This document shows positions 19,930-31,589 of a stretch of DNA of 64,000 nt, piece after piece (within the stretch, counting starts at the first letter, position 1; every line of letters begins with the position of its first letter). Made by a program: the position numbers and the translations under genes. This DNA is from Canna indica. Taxonomy: Eukaryota; Streptophyta; Magnoliopsida; Zingiberales; Cannaceae. The stretch is taken from contig CP136896.1 in NCBI GenBank assembly GCA_034359265.1, positions 37,066,001 through 37,130,000 on the forward strand, read 5' to 3'. The notes under the pieces are model-generated. The model saw only the letters and a program-made list of their open reading frames with translations, did no database searches and was not told where the DNA came from.

Positions 19930-21454
19930 AACCTTTCCCTTTACATCCAAATTTGTAAGGGAAGGGGAGACCCTCTGGATAATTGCCTCAAATTGACTGT
20001 TCTTAAATCTGGTTTGCCACCTGAATTTTGAATAACAGGAGAGGATACCCCCATCTCATCAGGATTTTCATTAATATGAAGCTCTTTAAGGTTTTCAGTA
20101 ATGCTAACCCCAACAAGCTCCATTTCTTCTTTAAGTTCTTCTACCCTATCAGCTTCAAAAACCTCCTCAACCTCATCTAAAGAAATTCTCACTTTATTAC
20201 TACTCCCATTAGCCCTATTCCTCCTATTTCTCCCATTGACTCTAATACAATGACCATACACAGAAGTAGTATTATCAGAACAACCATCAATATTCATAGC
20301 ATTTATAGCAGTTATCAAAAGAAATATTCTTAACAAAAACAGGAATACTAGCATCCGAATTAGCTACAGAAGAAATCAAACCTTCACCATTACCTTTCTT
20401 TTGCGGACAAGAATCAGTTTGATGCCCAAGGCAACCACAATGAAAACAAAAAATGGGCAGTCTCTCATACCTTATACACTGAAACAAGCCTTCCCCGGGT
20501 TTGCCTATCCAAATTCCCTATTTTACAGGCTTAGAGAAATCCAGTTCAATACATATACACACGAATTTACCTCTCTCCCATGCAAAAGAATTCTCATCTA
20601 TTTTAAGAGGCCTACCTATAAGACATACAATCATAAATAGACAAGTATTATTCCAATGCTCAATAGGGAGATCAGGCAGCTGGACCCAAATCAGAGCAGA
20701 CGTGAGCTCTTCAGTTAGAGCTTGAAAATCTGGGCGCCAAGGCTGAAGAATTAACAGCTCTCCATGAAAAGCCCAAGGCCCCTCCGAAAGAACCGCTAAA
20801 GCATTAGCCTCAGAATCAAATCGATATAAGAAATATCCATTTTCAAGATCAATAAGATGCTAAATGTTAAAAGAACGCCAAACATTGAAAGTCTATTCAC
20901 GTAAATGAAAATGTAACGGAGGCCTGCGAGGAAAACAACCGATCAATGAAGAAAACCAGGGTTCCCGAAACTCCGAAAGCTTTGATTCACTAAATTCAAC
21001 AACGTCTACAGACGAGGTTTGATTTTAGAAAGCATTTCAAAAGAGTAAAAGCTATTATCAGAAACTCCTTTATTCTTAAACAAATTCGCCCAACAAATTG
21101 AATCGAAAACCTTCTCAACAGATGAAACCCTAGTTTTACCATCAATTTTAAAGACAAAGACATCTTGCATAACAAGAGGAGAAATACCTTTAGGATCTTT
21201 ATCTGAGTTGACTCCGGATTTAGCAGTCGAAGGAATAGAAGTATTCTTACCCAAGTTCGTCGCTGATTGAGCCACATCTTAAGGATGAGAGAACATTCCC
21301 GACGTCGGCGGATGAGACCCATTCGATCGATCGCCGAGACGGCGACCTTGATCGCCCCAGTAAGAAACCCTAAGGAAACAGGGCAAGAAAAGGTTTCTTG
21401 CACAAGGCAAAATACCCTAATGCCCCCACTAGAACCAGGTGTCGAATAAGCCAC
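19930..21454 (-). pseudogene. LINE I ORF1: RNA-binding protein with CCHC (decayed)
   Basis: The upstream ORF of the LINE. It shows a DUF4283-like region around 20850-20600 (EGPWAFHGELLILQPW, then IWVQLPDLP) and a zinc knuckle (FCFHCGCLGHQTDSCP, near 20440-20400), the normal order in plant LINE ORF1 proteins that coat the RNA. Downstream is an acidic tail. Translation is broken by stops near 20860 and by frame changes. ORF1 ends roughly 300 bp before ORF2, with an apparently non-coding gap. Confidence 0.8.
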
Positions 21455-21631
21455 AACACGATGAAGCCAAGGGCAGAACTACGAGCGCGATCGACGGCTG
21501 ACGATAACCACATGAGTCGCACAGGGTACACGAGTCAAGAAACCCAGCGCGATGACAGAGGAATCAAGAATCGCCTCAAAGCAAGAGAGTATTTTACTTT
21601 TTTACATCTATATAATCACTCACTTTTACTT

Positions 21632-21783
21632 CTAATTAAAATTACAATATCACCCATCAATTATGTGTCATCAAAGTTTTATATTTTATAACATGAACAT
21701 GAATTATTATATTTTTTTGATTAAATACTTTTTTTTGAATGATAAAAAATTTAAGAATTTATAAAAATATTTGACATTATATA
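21632..21783. other. short AT-rich spacer
   Basis: Right flank of LINE I and left flank of the CACTACA terminus. No coding potential seen. Confidence 0.6.
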
Positions 21784-21959
21784 CACTACAAAAAAAATTA
21801 GAATGAGTGGCAAGCTTTTTTTTTTCCAAAAAATAAACTACTTCATATTATTAACGAACCAAACCAGGACCGCAAAAGTCTCTTCCACAAATATTTTGGA
21901 ACTCCGGTGGTCTCACATGAGATCAAACCTGCGAGACACCATTTAACCGAGCAAAGTTT

Positions 21960-24900
21960 GCAGCCTAGTGGGCTACTTTATTACACTGTTTGAAAGCAAA
22001 GCTGAAAGAAATATTATTACAAGCTAAGAAAAAAGATGAGATGTCATCAAAAACAGCTTGTATTCTCCAATCCGGATAGCTTCCAAGCTTCAAGGAGTCT
22101 ACGAGTGCTTTGGAGTCCGATTCGATAATGACATTTTGATAATGCTCCTGCAAAATAATAACTAGTGCTTGTCAGACAGCAAGAGTTTCCGCATGCAAAA
22201 CAGAGTTAGCTTTAATCAATAAACATTCAGTGTATAAGATTTTACCAATGTGATTCCTAGAAATAAGACCAACAGCATATAAAGTGCTAGAAAAGGAGGC
22301 ATCACAGTTGATTTTTATGCAACCTGGAGGAGGGGGCATCCATTTACATATGAAAGGAGTTCTAGCTTTAGTATTGCCATCAGAAATTAAATTTAAATCG
22401 AGAAAGCCCACATAAGAGATTATTTTCTTCGCTAAGCAAGAGGGGGAAAGCTGCCACGCCTGGTGCAGCCCCCCATTTCTCCCAAACCAAATGAACCACC
22501 ATGAAACGGCAACTAATCTCTTTATCGAGCAACAAATTGAATCATCACTCAAGATAAGGAGATTGCTACCAAGAATCCATGGTTGTCTATTTGGCAGTAT
22601 GATTTTGAAATGGTTTTATAAACATGTCAATATTTCAAGAGTAAAGGAGCAAGAACTGAACAAATGTTCAAATATTTCAACAGCCAAATGGCAAAAAGAA
22701 CAAAAGTTGTTTGAAGATAATTTTAAAGAGTAAAGCTTGTCTTTAGTAAGTAGTCTACCATGCATCAACTTCCAAAGGAAAGCTTGATTTTTTTAGGGAG
22801 CTTTAAGGACCAAATAGCCATCCAGTTAAAAGGGGAATTAGCCAATAAAACATCATGCTTCAGGAGAAACTTGTAAGCTGCAGCAATGGTAATGTTTCCA
22901 TTCTTGCTATCAGTCCAGATAAGTTTATCATGCATCATAGGGTGTTAAAGGAAGGTCAATTATAGAAACGGATGCACCCAACTCTAGAGAGAACATTTCA
23001 TTGCACAGAGCCTCATCCCATTGCTGATTTTTAATGAGGCAGCTTACCTTCAATGCATCATTAATTAAGTGAATGTTAATGAAGGTGGCTTTCCTGTTGA
23101 ATGGTAAGTCAAGTAACCAAGGGTCATGCATGAGAGATGTGTTGTTCCCAAATCTGATGATGGATTGGAAACCAATGGAGAGCTTGTTAAAAGCTTTCAC
23201 AAAGAGTCTCCAGGACCAGGAATAGGAGGGAGGAGGTTCAGCATTGGCAATGGAAAGCTTAGGGTATTTATGCTTCACTAGATGGAGCCAAAGGTTGTCC
23301 CTGTTATTAAGATAGGCAGCCACCCTTTTTACATTAAGGGAGAGGCTTTGAAGGTATATATTGTGGATACCAAGGCCACTATTTGCTTTAAGGACAGTAA
23401 TGTTGTCCCAAGAGATCAAATGCATCTTTTTATGATCACTGCTAGACCCCCAGAAAAAGTTGCTAATGATGCTATTAATTTTATTCATGGCTTTCTTAGG
23501 CAACCAAGAAGCAGAGATTGTGTGAAGGGGTATTGAGGTCAGGACAAATTTCACAAGGGTAAGCTTCCCAGCTTGAGAAAGGTATTTAGATTGTCATGAT
23601 CCCAGTTTGTTGTTAATAGAGTCAAATAGGTAGTCATAGGCTTTATCAGGAGGGTTTTGGGGGGAGATAACAGTACCCAAGTATTTAAAAGGAAAAGTGG
23701 CCTCTGTCATGTTGAGTTTATGACAGATAGATTGCCTAATATTTAATGGAGTGTTCTTTGGAAAGTATATGGCAGATTTGGGAGGATTAACCCTCTGACC
23801 AGTGAGGTTATGATAGTGCTCAAAGATGGTGTGGATGGAGTTGAGACTTCTATCATTGGCTTTGAGCATGAGAATGATATCATCAGCGAAGATAAGGTGG
23901 CTGATTTTGAAGAATGATTTGATGGTGAGAGGGGTCAATGAGATTGATTTAACAACTTGATGAATTAGAAGGCTAAGTGTTTGAGCTATGAGGATGTAAA
24001 GAAATGGTGAAATGGGGTCACCCTGTCTCACACCTTTGCTAGCTTGGAAGAAGCCAGAAAGCTTCCCATTAGCTAGGTAGGAAAAGGAGGCAGTGGACAT
24101 GCATGCATGGATCCACTGAATGAATATGGATGGGAAGTTGCAAAACTCAAGGACAGATGATATAGCTTGCTAGGAAACAGAATCAAAGGCCTTGGCTAGA
24201 TCTAGTTTAATTAGGATGTATGGATGCTTGCCTTTTGACTTAAAGATGGAATGAGCAGCTTCTTGGGCAATGAAGATATTTTCGTGAATATTTCTGCCCT
24301 TAATGAAAGCTGATTGCTCCTTGGAGATAAGAAGAGGAAGGGTCTCTTTGAGCCTATTGGCTAGCATCTTAGATAGGATGCGATAGTTGAAGTTGCATAA
24401 AGAAATAGGTCTATAGTTTATAACCTTAGAAGGGTTTTTGACTTTGAGGATGAAGGTTAGAAGGGTTTGGTTCCAAGAGAAGGGAATGAAGGAGGTTTTT
24501 TGAAAATTGATAATACAGTCAAATTAAATCATCTTCAATGGTAGACCAATATGCTTAATAGAATTCAGTTGTGAAGTCATCCAACCCAGGGCTTTTCCCA
24601 TTGGCCATAGTCTTAACAGTGGACCATAGCTCTTCCTTAGTGAAAAGCCTGATGAGACTGCCTTTCATGGAATTGGGAATAGTAGGGAAGCATGGCCATA
24701 ACTGAATGGAGAAGGGGTTAATGTTGGAGGGCTGCCAAAGATTTTTGTGATGGTTGGCAAAGGCTTGAAGAATGGAACTATCACTAGTGAGGACATCTCC
24801 ATTTTCATCAGTAATTTTACTAATGAAATTTGTTCTTCTTCTAGTGGTGACCACTCTATGGAAATAAGTAGTAGTTCCTGTCACCATCTAGAAGTCATTT

Positions 24901-25962
24901 AGTTTTGACTTTGGCCCACCACTTGAGGTTGATTTTCCTTTGGAGGGCCTCAATTTTGTTATAGAGGGAGATAAGAGTGTCTTCTTCCCAGCTAGAGAGG
25001 GAAGAAGATGCTTCTTTTTGCACAAGTCTAGTGGCCTCAGCCTTGGAAGTCTTACGGGAGACCTCTAGATTGCCAAGTTGAGTTTTATTCCATTTAGAAA
25101 GGGTTTGTCTGGTGAGCCTAAGATGTGTAACAAAGTTGTTTTGAGGGATAGAAGGGGGGAGGGGGCTGGACCAGACAGAATTAACAATGTCTTTGGATTC
25201 AGAATATTCAGTCCAGAAGTTCTGGAATCTGAAGAGGTTATTATTGCTTGTTGACTTGGGATTGAGTTCTATAAGGAGGGGGCAATGATCAGAGCCATAT
25301 CTGATCAGATGCCTGACAGAGGAGGTGCCATAATGGTGAAGCTAGGTAGGATTGGCAAAGGTTCTGTCTAACTTGATTAAAATCCTATGTTTGTCCTTCC
25401 TATTGTTGCACTAGGTGAATTTGGGACCACTAAAACCTAGATCAATGAGATTGGAGTTAACTATAAAGTTCCTAAAGGCTCCAATGTTATGGTTAAGTTT
25501 GAAGTCTAAATCACCTTTTTTATCTTCAGGATTAAGGATGGAATTGCAGTCCCCAGCTAGTAGCCAGGGGTAAGCAGAGAAATCTAATTTAGAGAGATGA
25601 TGCCAAAGTTTATTCCTAATAATAGGGTTTGTATTAGCATATATGTTGGAGAATAAGAAGGGTGGGAAGTCAGAAATAGACAGAATAGCATGCATAACAT
25701 CATGATCAAAGTGTAAAATTTCAACTTTAACAGAACAAGCATTCCATAATAATAATAAACCACAAGAAGCTTCATTTGAAGAGAAGGAGGAACCATTCCA
25801 ATTTCTACCAACTTTGGAGATGAAAGAGGTAGCTACAGAATCATCAATGTGAGTTTCCTAAAGAGCAAAAAAGTTTACATTGCAAGTTCTGATTAAACTA
25901 TGTATTCTATCAAGGATTGAGGGTTTTAGGACCCCTCTAACATTCCAAACAATGATATTCAT
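21960..25962 (-). pseudogene. LINE II ORF2: endonuclease, RT, RNase H
   Basis: Starts at 25962 (MNIIVWNVRG), the endonuclease N-terminus. ETHIDDS near 25850 carries the catalytic Glu, WLLAGDCNSI near 25580 the DxN motif, and GSDHCPLL near 25280 the SDH motif. RT shows ANGKSPGLDDFTTEFY (about 24580), LIKLDLAKAFDSVS (about 24180), KGVRQGDPISPFLY (about 24010) and the catalytic FADDIILMLK (about 23880). A zf-RVT region and RNase H (KINCDASFS near 22300, VIIESDSKALVDSL near 22110) follow. Stops occur at about 25860, 25340 and 24890, and there are two or more frameshifts, so it is inactive though all domains remain. Confidence 0.9.
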
Positions 25963-25965
25963 GGA

Positions 25966-27827
25966 TTAATTAGAGGGAGCTGACACCATTTGATCCTGAG
26001 GATCAGCTAAAGGTGGAATGGGAGATCCGCTTCTATGTCTTTTACTGTTGGAAGGGCTTCTAGAGTTAGAGCTAACTGGGGAAGGCCTAGGAGGGTTCTG
26101 CCTAGGTTTACTAGGTCTACTGGGCATTTGGGACTTGCCTTTTCTAGTATCCTTAGATTTATCAGGCTCCTTATCAGGAGGAGCAGTCTTAAAGATAAGG
26201 GAGATTTCCTTGGCCAAGTCATCAAAGGATTTTTGAATGAAGTTGGATTTAGAGGCCTCATCAACAGGTTATTTTAGGAAAGGGTTCTTGAGGTTGGATT
26301 GGAAGGGGCCAAAAGTATTAGCTTTAGTAGAAGTTTTGGTAAGGTTTGGAGTGTCCTTGGCTTTAAAATTTTGGTATTTTGGAAAGAATTAGGGTTTAGT
26401 GAAATTTTTAGTTCTCTGGCCAGAGATTTTGTGATCCACAACCTTCCAAATGGAGGCATCCTCGTGTGCTTTGGTAGGTTTGGATAAGCTAGATTTAGTA
26501 GTATTAATTGGAGCAACAAAAGGTTGCGAGACAGCATTTTTCCGATCTCTCCAATGTCTAACTTGTATCCAGGGACCATACACTAGTTCTTCAACATTGG
26601 GAGGTTGGGCCACAGTAGTCTCCAGGTCAAAGGGAGAGGGGGTTTCTAGTGGGCACGTTGGCTGTTTTGCGGGGGGGAGAGATTGGGGGTGGGATTAGGT
26701 TTGTTATTGATTTTCCTAGGACACACATGTTCTCTGTGACCAACCAGGCCACATAAAAAGCAAACTGAGAGAAGGTTCTCATAAATCACTGGCTGGAAAA
26801 ATTTGTTACCAGGAACCGAGATCCAGACCCCTTGTTTAACAGGCTGGGAAAGGTCTATTTCGACACAAACCCTAATGTATTTCCCTCTTTGGAATTCAAA
26901 AGACCGGGAATCGATCGAAATTAGTTTACCGAGACTACTAGCAATAGAAGAAACAGAAGTTGGATTCATAATTCCAAAGGTAATGCATGAATACGAAGCC
27001 AGACAGGAGCCGATGAAAAGTCCTCCAACCATGGTCGGAAGAAGTGCTTCTAAGGGACCAATCCTATAACAGCACCATGGCAAGACCATGGTCCCCCCGT
27101 TAGGACCGTGGTGGCATTCGAAGAATCACGAAATCAGAAAACAAAAAAGCCTTCTTCGATGTCAAGAACATTACATAAGCCATACGAATACCATAAGTTA
27201 AAAGTCCATCGGGAAACAATAGATAAAGGAGGCGGTCGATCGAGAAATTTACTAACAATGCTACTTTGCCATGGATATTGCCATTCAGAGACTTGTTCTA
27301 GGGTGAAAGAAACTTTACCTGGAGTGCTATTTGAGATTTTGGAAAAGGTTGAGGCTTCGGCAGAATTAGGGTTTGCGGACTGGGCGCCTCAGAGGATCTG
27401 GGCCCCAAGTAAGTGCAGGAGGGGAAGTAGTAGGGACCCTCGACTCCGGATCAGGATGAGCCAAGCCCGAATTAGGGTTTGGAGACCTGTTGGAGAAATT
27501 AGGGTTAGGGTTTGTGTCAAAATTGGGGGAAATAGTCTTACCTGCGGAGAAACGTAGGGTTTTGGTAGAGGAGGGGGGAGAGCACATGATGCCAGATCGG
27601 GGGTTTATGTTTTCCGATGGAGAGGGAAAGTTCACCGTGGATGATAGAGAGGGTTGTGGTTGGGGGGAATCCCCCATCGGGACATCCTCTGGAGAAGGGG
27701 GAGGTGGAGGATGCTGTCGGGAGGGCGGGGGATCATCGGGGGGTAGAGGATCGCCATCCTCCACCATCGCAGAGGTAGTCGCCATGGAGTCGCCATGTAT
27801 CGCCAGAGCAAAGGCATGAAGCGTCAT
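25966..27827 (-). pseudogene. LINE II ORF1: nucleic-acid-binding protein with CCHC
   Basis: Starts at 27827 with a Pro-rich N-terminus (DDPPPSRQHPPPPPSP). A DUF4283-like region lies around 27100-26850 and the zinc knuckle VCFLCGLVGHREHVCP near 26740. A Ser/Pro/Lys-rich basic tail ends three bases before the ORF2 start. The frame shifts at least once between 26650 and 26220. The role is RNA binding and chaperoning in the LINE particle. The ORF1/ORF2 spacing is typical of plant L1 elements. Confidence 0.8.
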
Positions 27828-28377
27828 CGGGGACTGTTAATTATTATTAATAATTTGATATTATTAATCGATTTCAATTCTGGAGGCCATTTTTTGAATC
27901 TAAGAAAATTTTAGTATTAAGAACTTCAGTGGCAAGCTATTTTTGCCACAACAGTGATATACAATGGCAAAATGATGATTTAGTGGCAAAAAGTGCTCGC
28001 CAACTATTTGTCACATTAGGTCCACCTCTAAAAGTCATTTTTGGCTTTTGTGGCGAACTTAAGTGGATTGCCACAAATTGTAATTTTTTAGTGGCAAATG
28101 AAAAAGTCAAACTGCCTCTACCCAATGTCACGCCCCAACTCAGGATCGTGTGACCGGCCAGGGTATGTGTCGTACCCCGAAGCCTACCACATGCACTAAA
28201 CAATAACACCAAGTATACACCAACATCAAGGAAAACATGAATAAAAGAAACAAGGCGCCAATCTTTATTAAAAGTCAAAACAATTTTAGTTTCAGAAATC
28301 AACCCAAACTTTCGAAAGAACATCTCAAAGTTTAAAACAATATATGTTTTCAAAAGTAAATAATTGTTCAGTGCATG

Positions 28378-28920
28378 TAGGGTTGGCAATGGATCGGATA
28401 CGGTGCAGATACTGGATTATCCGTATCTGCACCGCACCCCATATCCGCACATCCGTATTTGCACTGTATCCGCTACGAATGTGAATATGGGTATCCATAT
28501 CCGCACCACTTCAAATGTGGATATCCGCACCGCATCTGTATCCGCACCGTATTTAATAAAAAAATATTTAAAAAAGATATTTAATTAAAAAAATTAATAA
28601 ATTACCAATTCATTGATCCAAAATAAATATATAATATACTTTAAAATTCATCTTGACATGAAATTACCATAGAGTTCTTATATATATATTAATAACTTAT
28701 GTGGGCAAAATAGTAATTCAGAGACGCGGATAGGTGGTGCGGATACGGTGCAGATATAGTGCAGATCCACAGTCATATCTGTATCCGCACCGTATCTGCG
28801 CAGATATAAGTTTTCTAAATCCATATTCGTATCCGTATCCATTTTTACTTACAAATATGGATCAGATATGGTGTGGATGCGGTTTTTAGTTAGCGGATGC
28901 GAATAAAATTGCCACCCCTA
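28378..28920. mobile_element. hAT-type MITE with GGATACGG-rich interior (543 bp)
   Basis: Terminal inverted repeats TAGGGTTGGCAA and TTGCCACCCCTA, flanked by an 8-bp duplication AGTGCATG / AATGCATG with one mismatch. An 8-bp duplication with TAGGG.TGGCAA tips fits the hAT superfamily. The interior is built from short repeats of CGGATACGGTGCAGATA type in both orientations and has no coding capacity. Confidence 0.82.
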
Positions 28921-29042
28921 AATGCATGTCTAACAACTCTAACAACATGACTACGACTACATGGCCGCCTGCTACGAGATCCGCATCACCACCTGCCCTC
29001 CAAGCGCACCATGCCACCAGGCCGTACCTCACTGGTCGGACT

Positions 29043-30591
29043 CTGCAAAAAAAATAAGACAATAAACCGTGAGTTCACGAGGAACTCAGTGAGCAATTCT
29101 TTCGAACCTCCACTTAAATCCCCGATAAGATAAAATGTATAATAGTGTGACACGAATATGGAATTTAAGCTAACCACATCATGATAATCAACTACATTGT
29201 CATGCTTTGTGAGTAAGTGAACCGGCCTCGTCGGCCTTACCAATCTCAATAACACTCGGCCACTATGGGCCTAAATCTATATGGAAGGTTCGGCCATGCC
29301 GGCCTCCACCTCTTAAAAGTACTCGGTCACACGGGCCCATACAACCATACAGGGAATGTCACAACAATCATCGGGCCCATCAACTAGGATGGTCAACTAA
29401 TCTCATGAACCCACCGGGTAAGGGATAGCTAGTCCCACCAAACTCGGGTCTACTATCAGTGTGGCCCACTGACAGAATCTCAAGACCCTCCGCCACACGG
29501 GTCTAACACCTAGCGTGCCCGCTGGTGCAATCTCAAGAGCTAATCGCCCGCTGTGTCGAAGATTAGTCGTTCCGGCAATCAATGCTCCTCAGCCCGACCA
29601 TCTCAATCACAATACACAAGCAGAGTGTTCTAAAGTTTTCCTATTTAAACCTCGGGTATTCACCCGTACCCGGCCCCCTCATTTCGGGCCCCATCAGCCA
29701 CACACTAATGCCCATTGATTATTCCCTAGGTGTGACACCTAGCTTGTCCACGTCCAAGTTTTCTCGACAACTAAACACCCTATAGTTTTATTTGAATCGC
29801 CTAGCATCATTAGCCACATTCCATAAGAGTAAACTACATGTCATGAGCACAATTATGTTTGAATACAAGTATATCATAGCATACCAATTATAAGGAATTT
29901 ATTCTACAGCTAATAGCAATAAACTTCACATGACCGCAACATTTAAAGTAATTAAATTATGCAATTAATCAATAAATTCCATCATGGTAATAATTGGTCT
30001 AGCATGGTAAACTTCAACTAGCATCATTAACTTGACAAAGATAAATTTCAAGAATATATGCTACCTTCTAAAATTCACTACACATGCACAATTAGACTAT
30101 GATTTTCTTTTAATCGTGAAATCACCTAATCCTACCATAGATTTACTCGTCAATCAAGAATAGTCTAGATCTCATTCAATCAACACATTTTCAATTATAC
30201 TAGAGTTGATGTCTGGGTCAGTTTCCCTCCCTCCCTGCTCGGCTGAGCCCCTTTAGTGAGGGAAAGAAGAATTCCAACCATGTTTTTAAGAGAAAGGAAG
30301 GCTTAATTCACTTCTTCATGGAAAGAGATCAATCTAAGGGATTTAAACCACTCGAGAAAATTGGGGAAAAATTCGGCATGACCTTTCCCCTTTTTCTCTC
30401 ATGGGGCCGACCCCTAAAACCGAGAAAAATATCATGAAACTTCATTAATCGACAACCCATGTACAAGAGAATCGAATCTCGGAAAAACCTTGAAGAGATG
30501 ACGAGAATCAACATGAGAAATCGACAAAATCTCCAATCTCTTGAATCGGCTACTGGCCGCCTACCCTATGAATCTAGGTTTGACCACTCAC
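29043..30591 (-). other. putative intron inside the solo gypsy LTR
   Basis: On the minus strand, donor ATAG|GTGAGTGG (plus 30591) and acceptor TTTTTTTTGCAG|AG (plus 29043) are 1549 bp apart. They lie where the other family LTRs carry the same signals. Confidence 0.4.
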
Positions 30592-31589
30592 CTATATCAA
30601 AGAGGACGACGATCTACTTGACGACGACTCTGATCTCCAGTAACAACACCCCTCCTAGCGCCACCACTCGAGTCTCCCCCCTCTCTCTCTACACCTCGGG
30701 CTGCGTGCGGCTCATTCCTTGAGCCGTACGGCGGCTGAGGTGTTAGGGATAAGTATACTTTTTTTGACTAAAATGCCCTTCTCACTTAAGTGGCCCCTAC
30801 TCGTCTCAATCTAACCCCGATTTGAGCCCCCTGACCCGATTCGCGAACACGGTTTCAATCCGGCTAAGTTGACTCAACTCAAGGTAATAAAATAACTATT
30901 ATCAATAACTTAAAAGGATAATTTATACCTTTTACTCGCGACAATTCCGTGACTCAGCCTGGCTAGCTCCCGATCCGGTGGGCTGCACCAAGAAAATTCT
31001 ATATTAGAAAACCTCGGGTATTACACCCAATTGCAATGTCACATATCTTTTATGACAATTTTTTTTTTGTCATTTATTAATAAATGTTTGTCATTATTCT
31101 ACCCTTTCTAGAATATTTTCCATGGCAAAAATATATAAAATTTACCGCTAATATCGTGTTACATTTTCCCATTAAATATCAAATTTGTTATAAAATTTTT
31201 TTGCCACTACATGTTTGATCTTTTGTCATTAAATGTTAAAATGAATTGACCACTAACACGATTTCAAATTTGGATTATTGCCACAATATCAATGAGGATT
31301 TTGCCACAACTTTGAGAATCTGTGAAGAATAAATTTGCCTCAAACACACAAAACTTAACAATTAACCATTCATTAATATAATAATCCACCTGCTAATTAC
31401 AAAACCTACAACTTAGTAGGTATACAACCAACCACCTATATATCCAATCATCAACAAATCCAAAATAAGTTCAACATTTATCCAAATACATCAAAAACAA
31501 TATTATCCACCAACACAAAATAGTCCAATATATATTTTCGAAAATTGAAGTGTTGATTGGACACAAAATTAATTGGATTGCAATCATGA

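Larger units (their letters stand above)
13646..21631 (-). mobile_element. LINE-1 type retrotransposon I with 13-bp target duplication
   Basis: A plant L1-clade LINE on the minus strand. The direct repeat CTCACTTTTACTT at 13646-13658 and 21619-21631 is the target duplication. The poly(A) tail appears as the T run after 13656 and, beyond a nested Pack-MULE, at 15705. Without that insertion the LINE is about 5.9 kb and nearly full length: ORF1 with CCHC, endonuclease, RT, RNase H. Both ORFs are interrupted by stops and frameshifts. Confidence 0.88.
21806..27938 (-). mobile_element. LINE-1 type retrotransposon II with 11-bp target duplication
   Basis: The direct repeat AGTGGCAAGCT at 21806-21816 and 27928-27938 brackets a 6111-bp LINE on the minus strand. 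The poly(A) tail is the T run from 21817. It is essentially full length, with ORF1 then ORF2 three bases apart. Fewer frame breaks than LINE I suggest a younger insertion. Confidence 0.9.
28126..31025 (-). mobile_element. solo gypsy LTR (2900 bp with a nested MITE)
   Basis: On the minus strand it starts TGTAATACCCGAGG (plus 31025) and ends GGGGCGTGACA (plus 28126). The 5-bp duplication CCCAA at 28121-28125 and 31026-31030 is perfect. No internal region is present, so the element was reduced to one LTR by recombination. It shares TGGCCGGTCACACGATCC, the splice-like signals and the CATGCCGAATTTTTCCCC block with the LTRs at 33986 and 51887. Confidence 0.92.
21784..31476. mobile_element. CACTACA-ended element with GTGGCAA repeats, broken by nested insertions
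   Basis: Begins CACTACAAAAAAA (21784), the tip typical of CACTA-superfamily elements. Its own sequence survives as 21784-21816, 27939-28125 and about 31026-31476. These pieces share short repeats in both orientations (AGTGGCAA, ATGGCAAAA, TTGCCACAA, TTTGCCACTA). LINE II and a solo gypsy LTR lie inside. I could not find the opposite TGTAGTG end, and the right boundary near the start of LINE III is approximate. No transposase is visible, so it looks non-autonomous. Confidence 0.55.
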
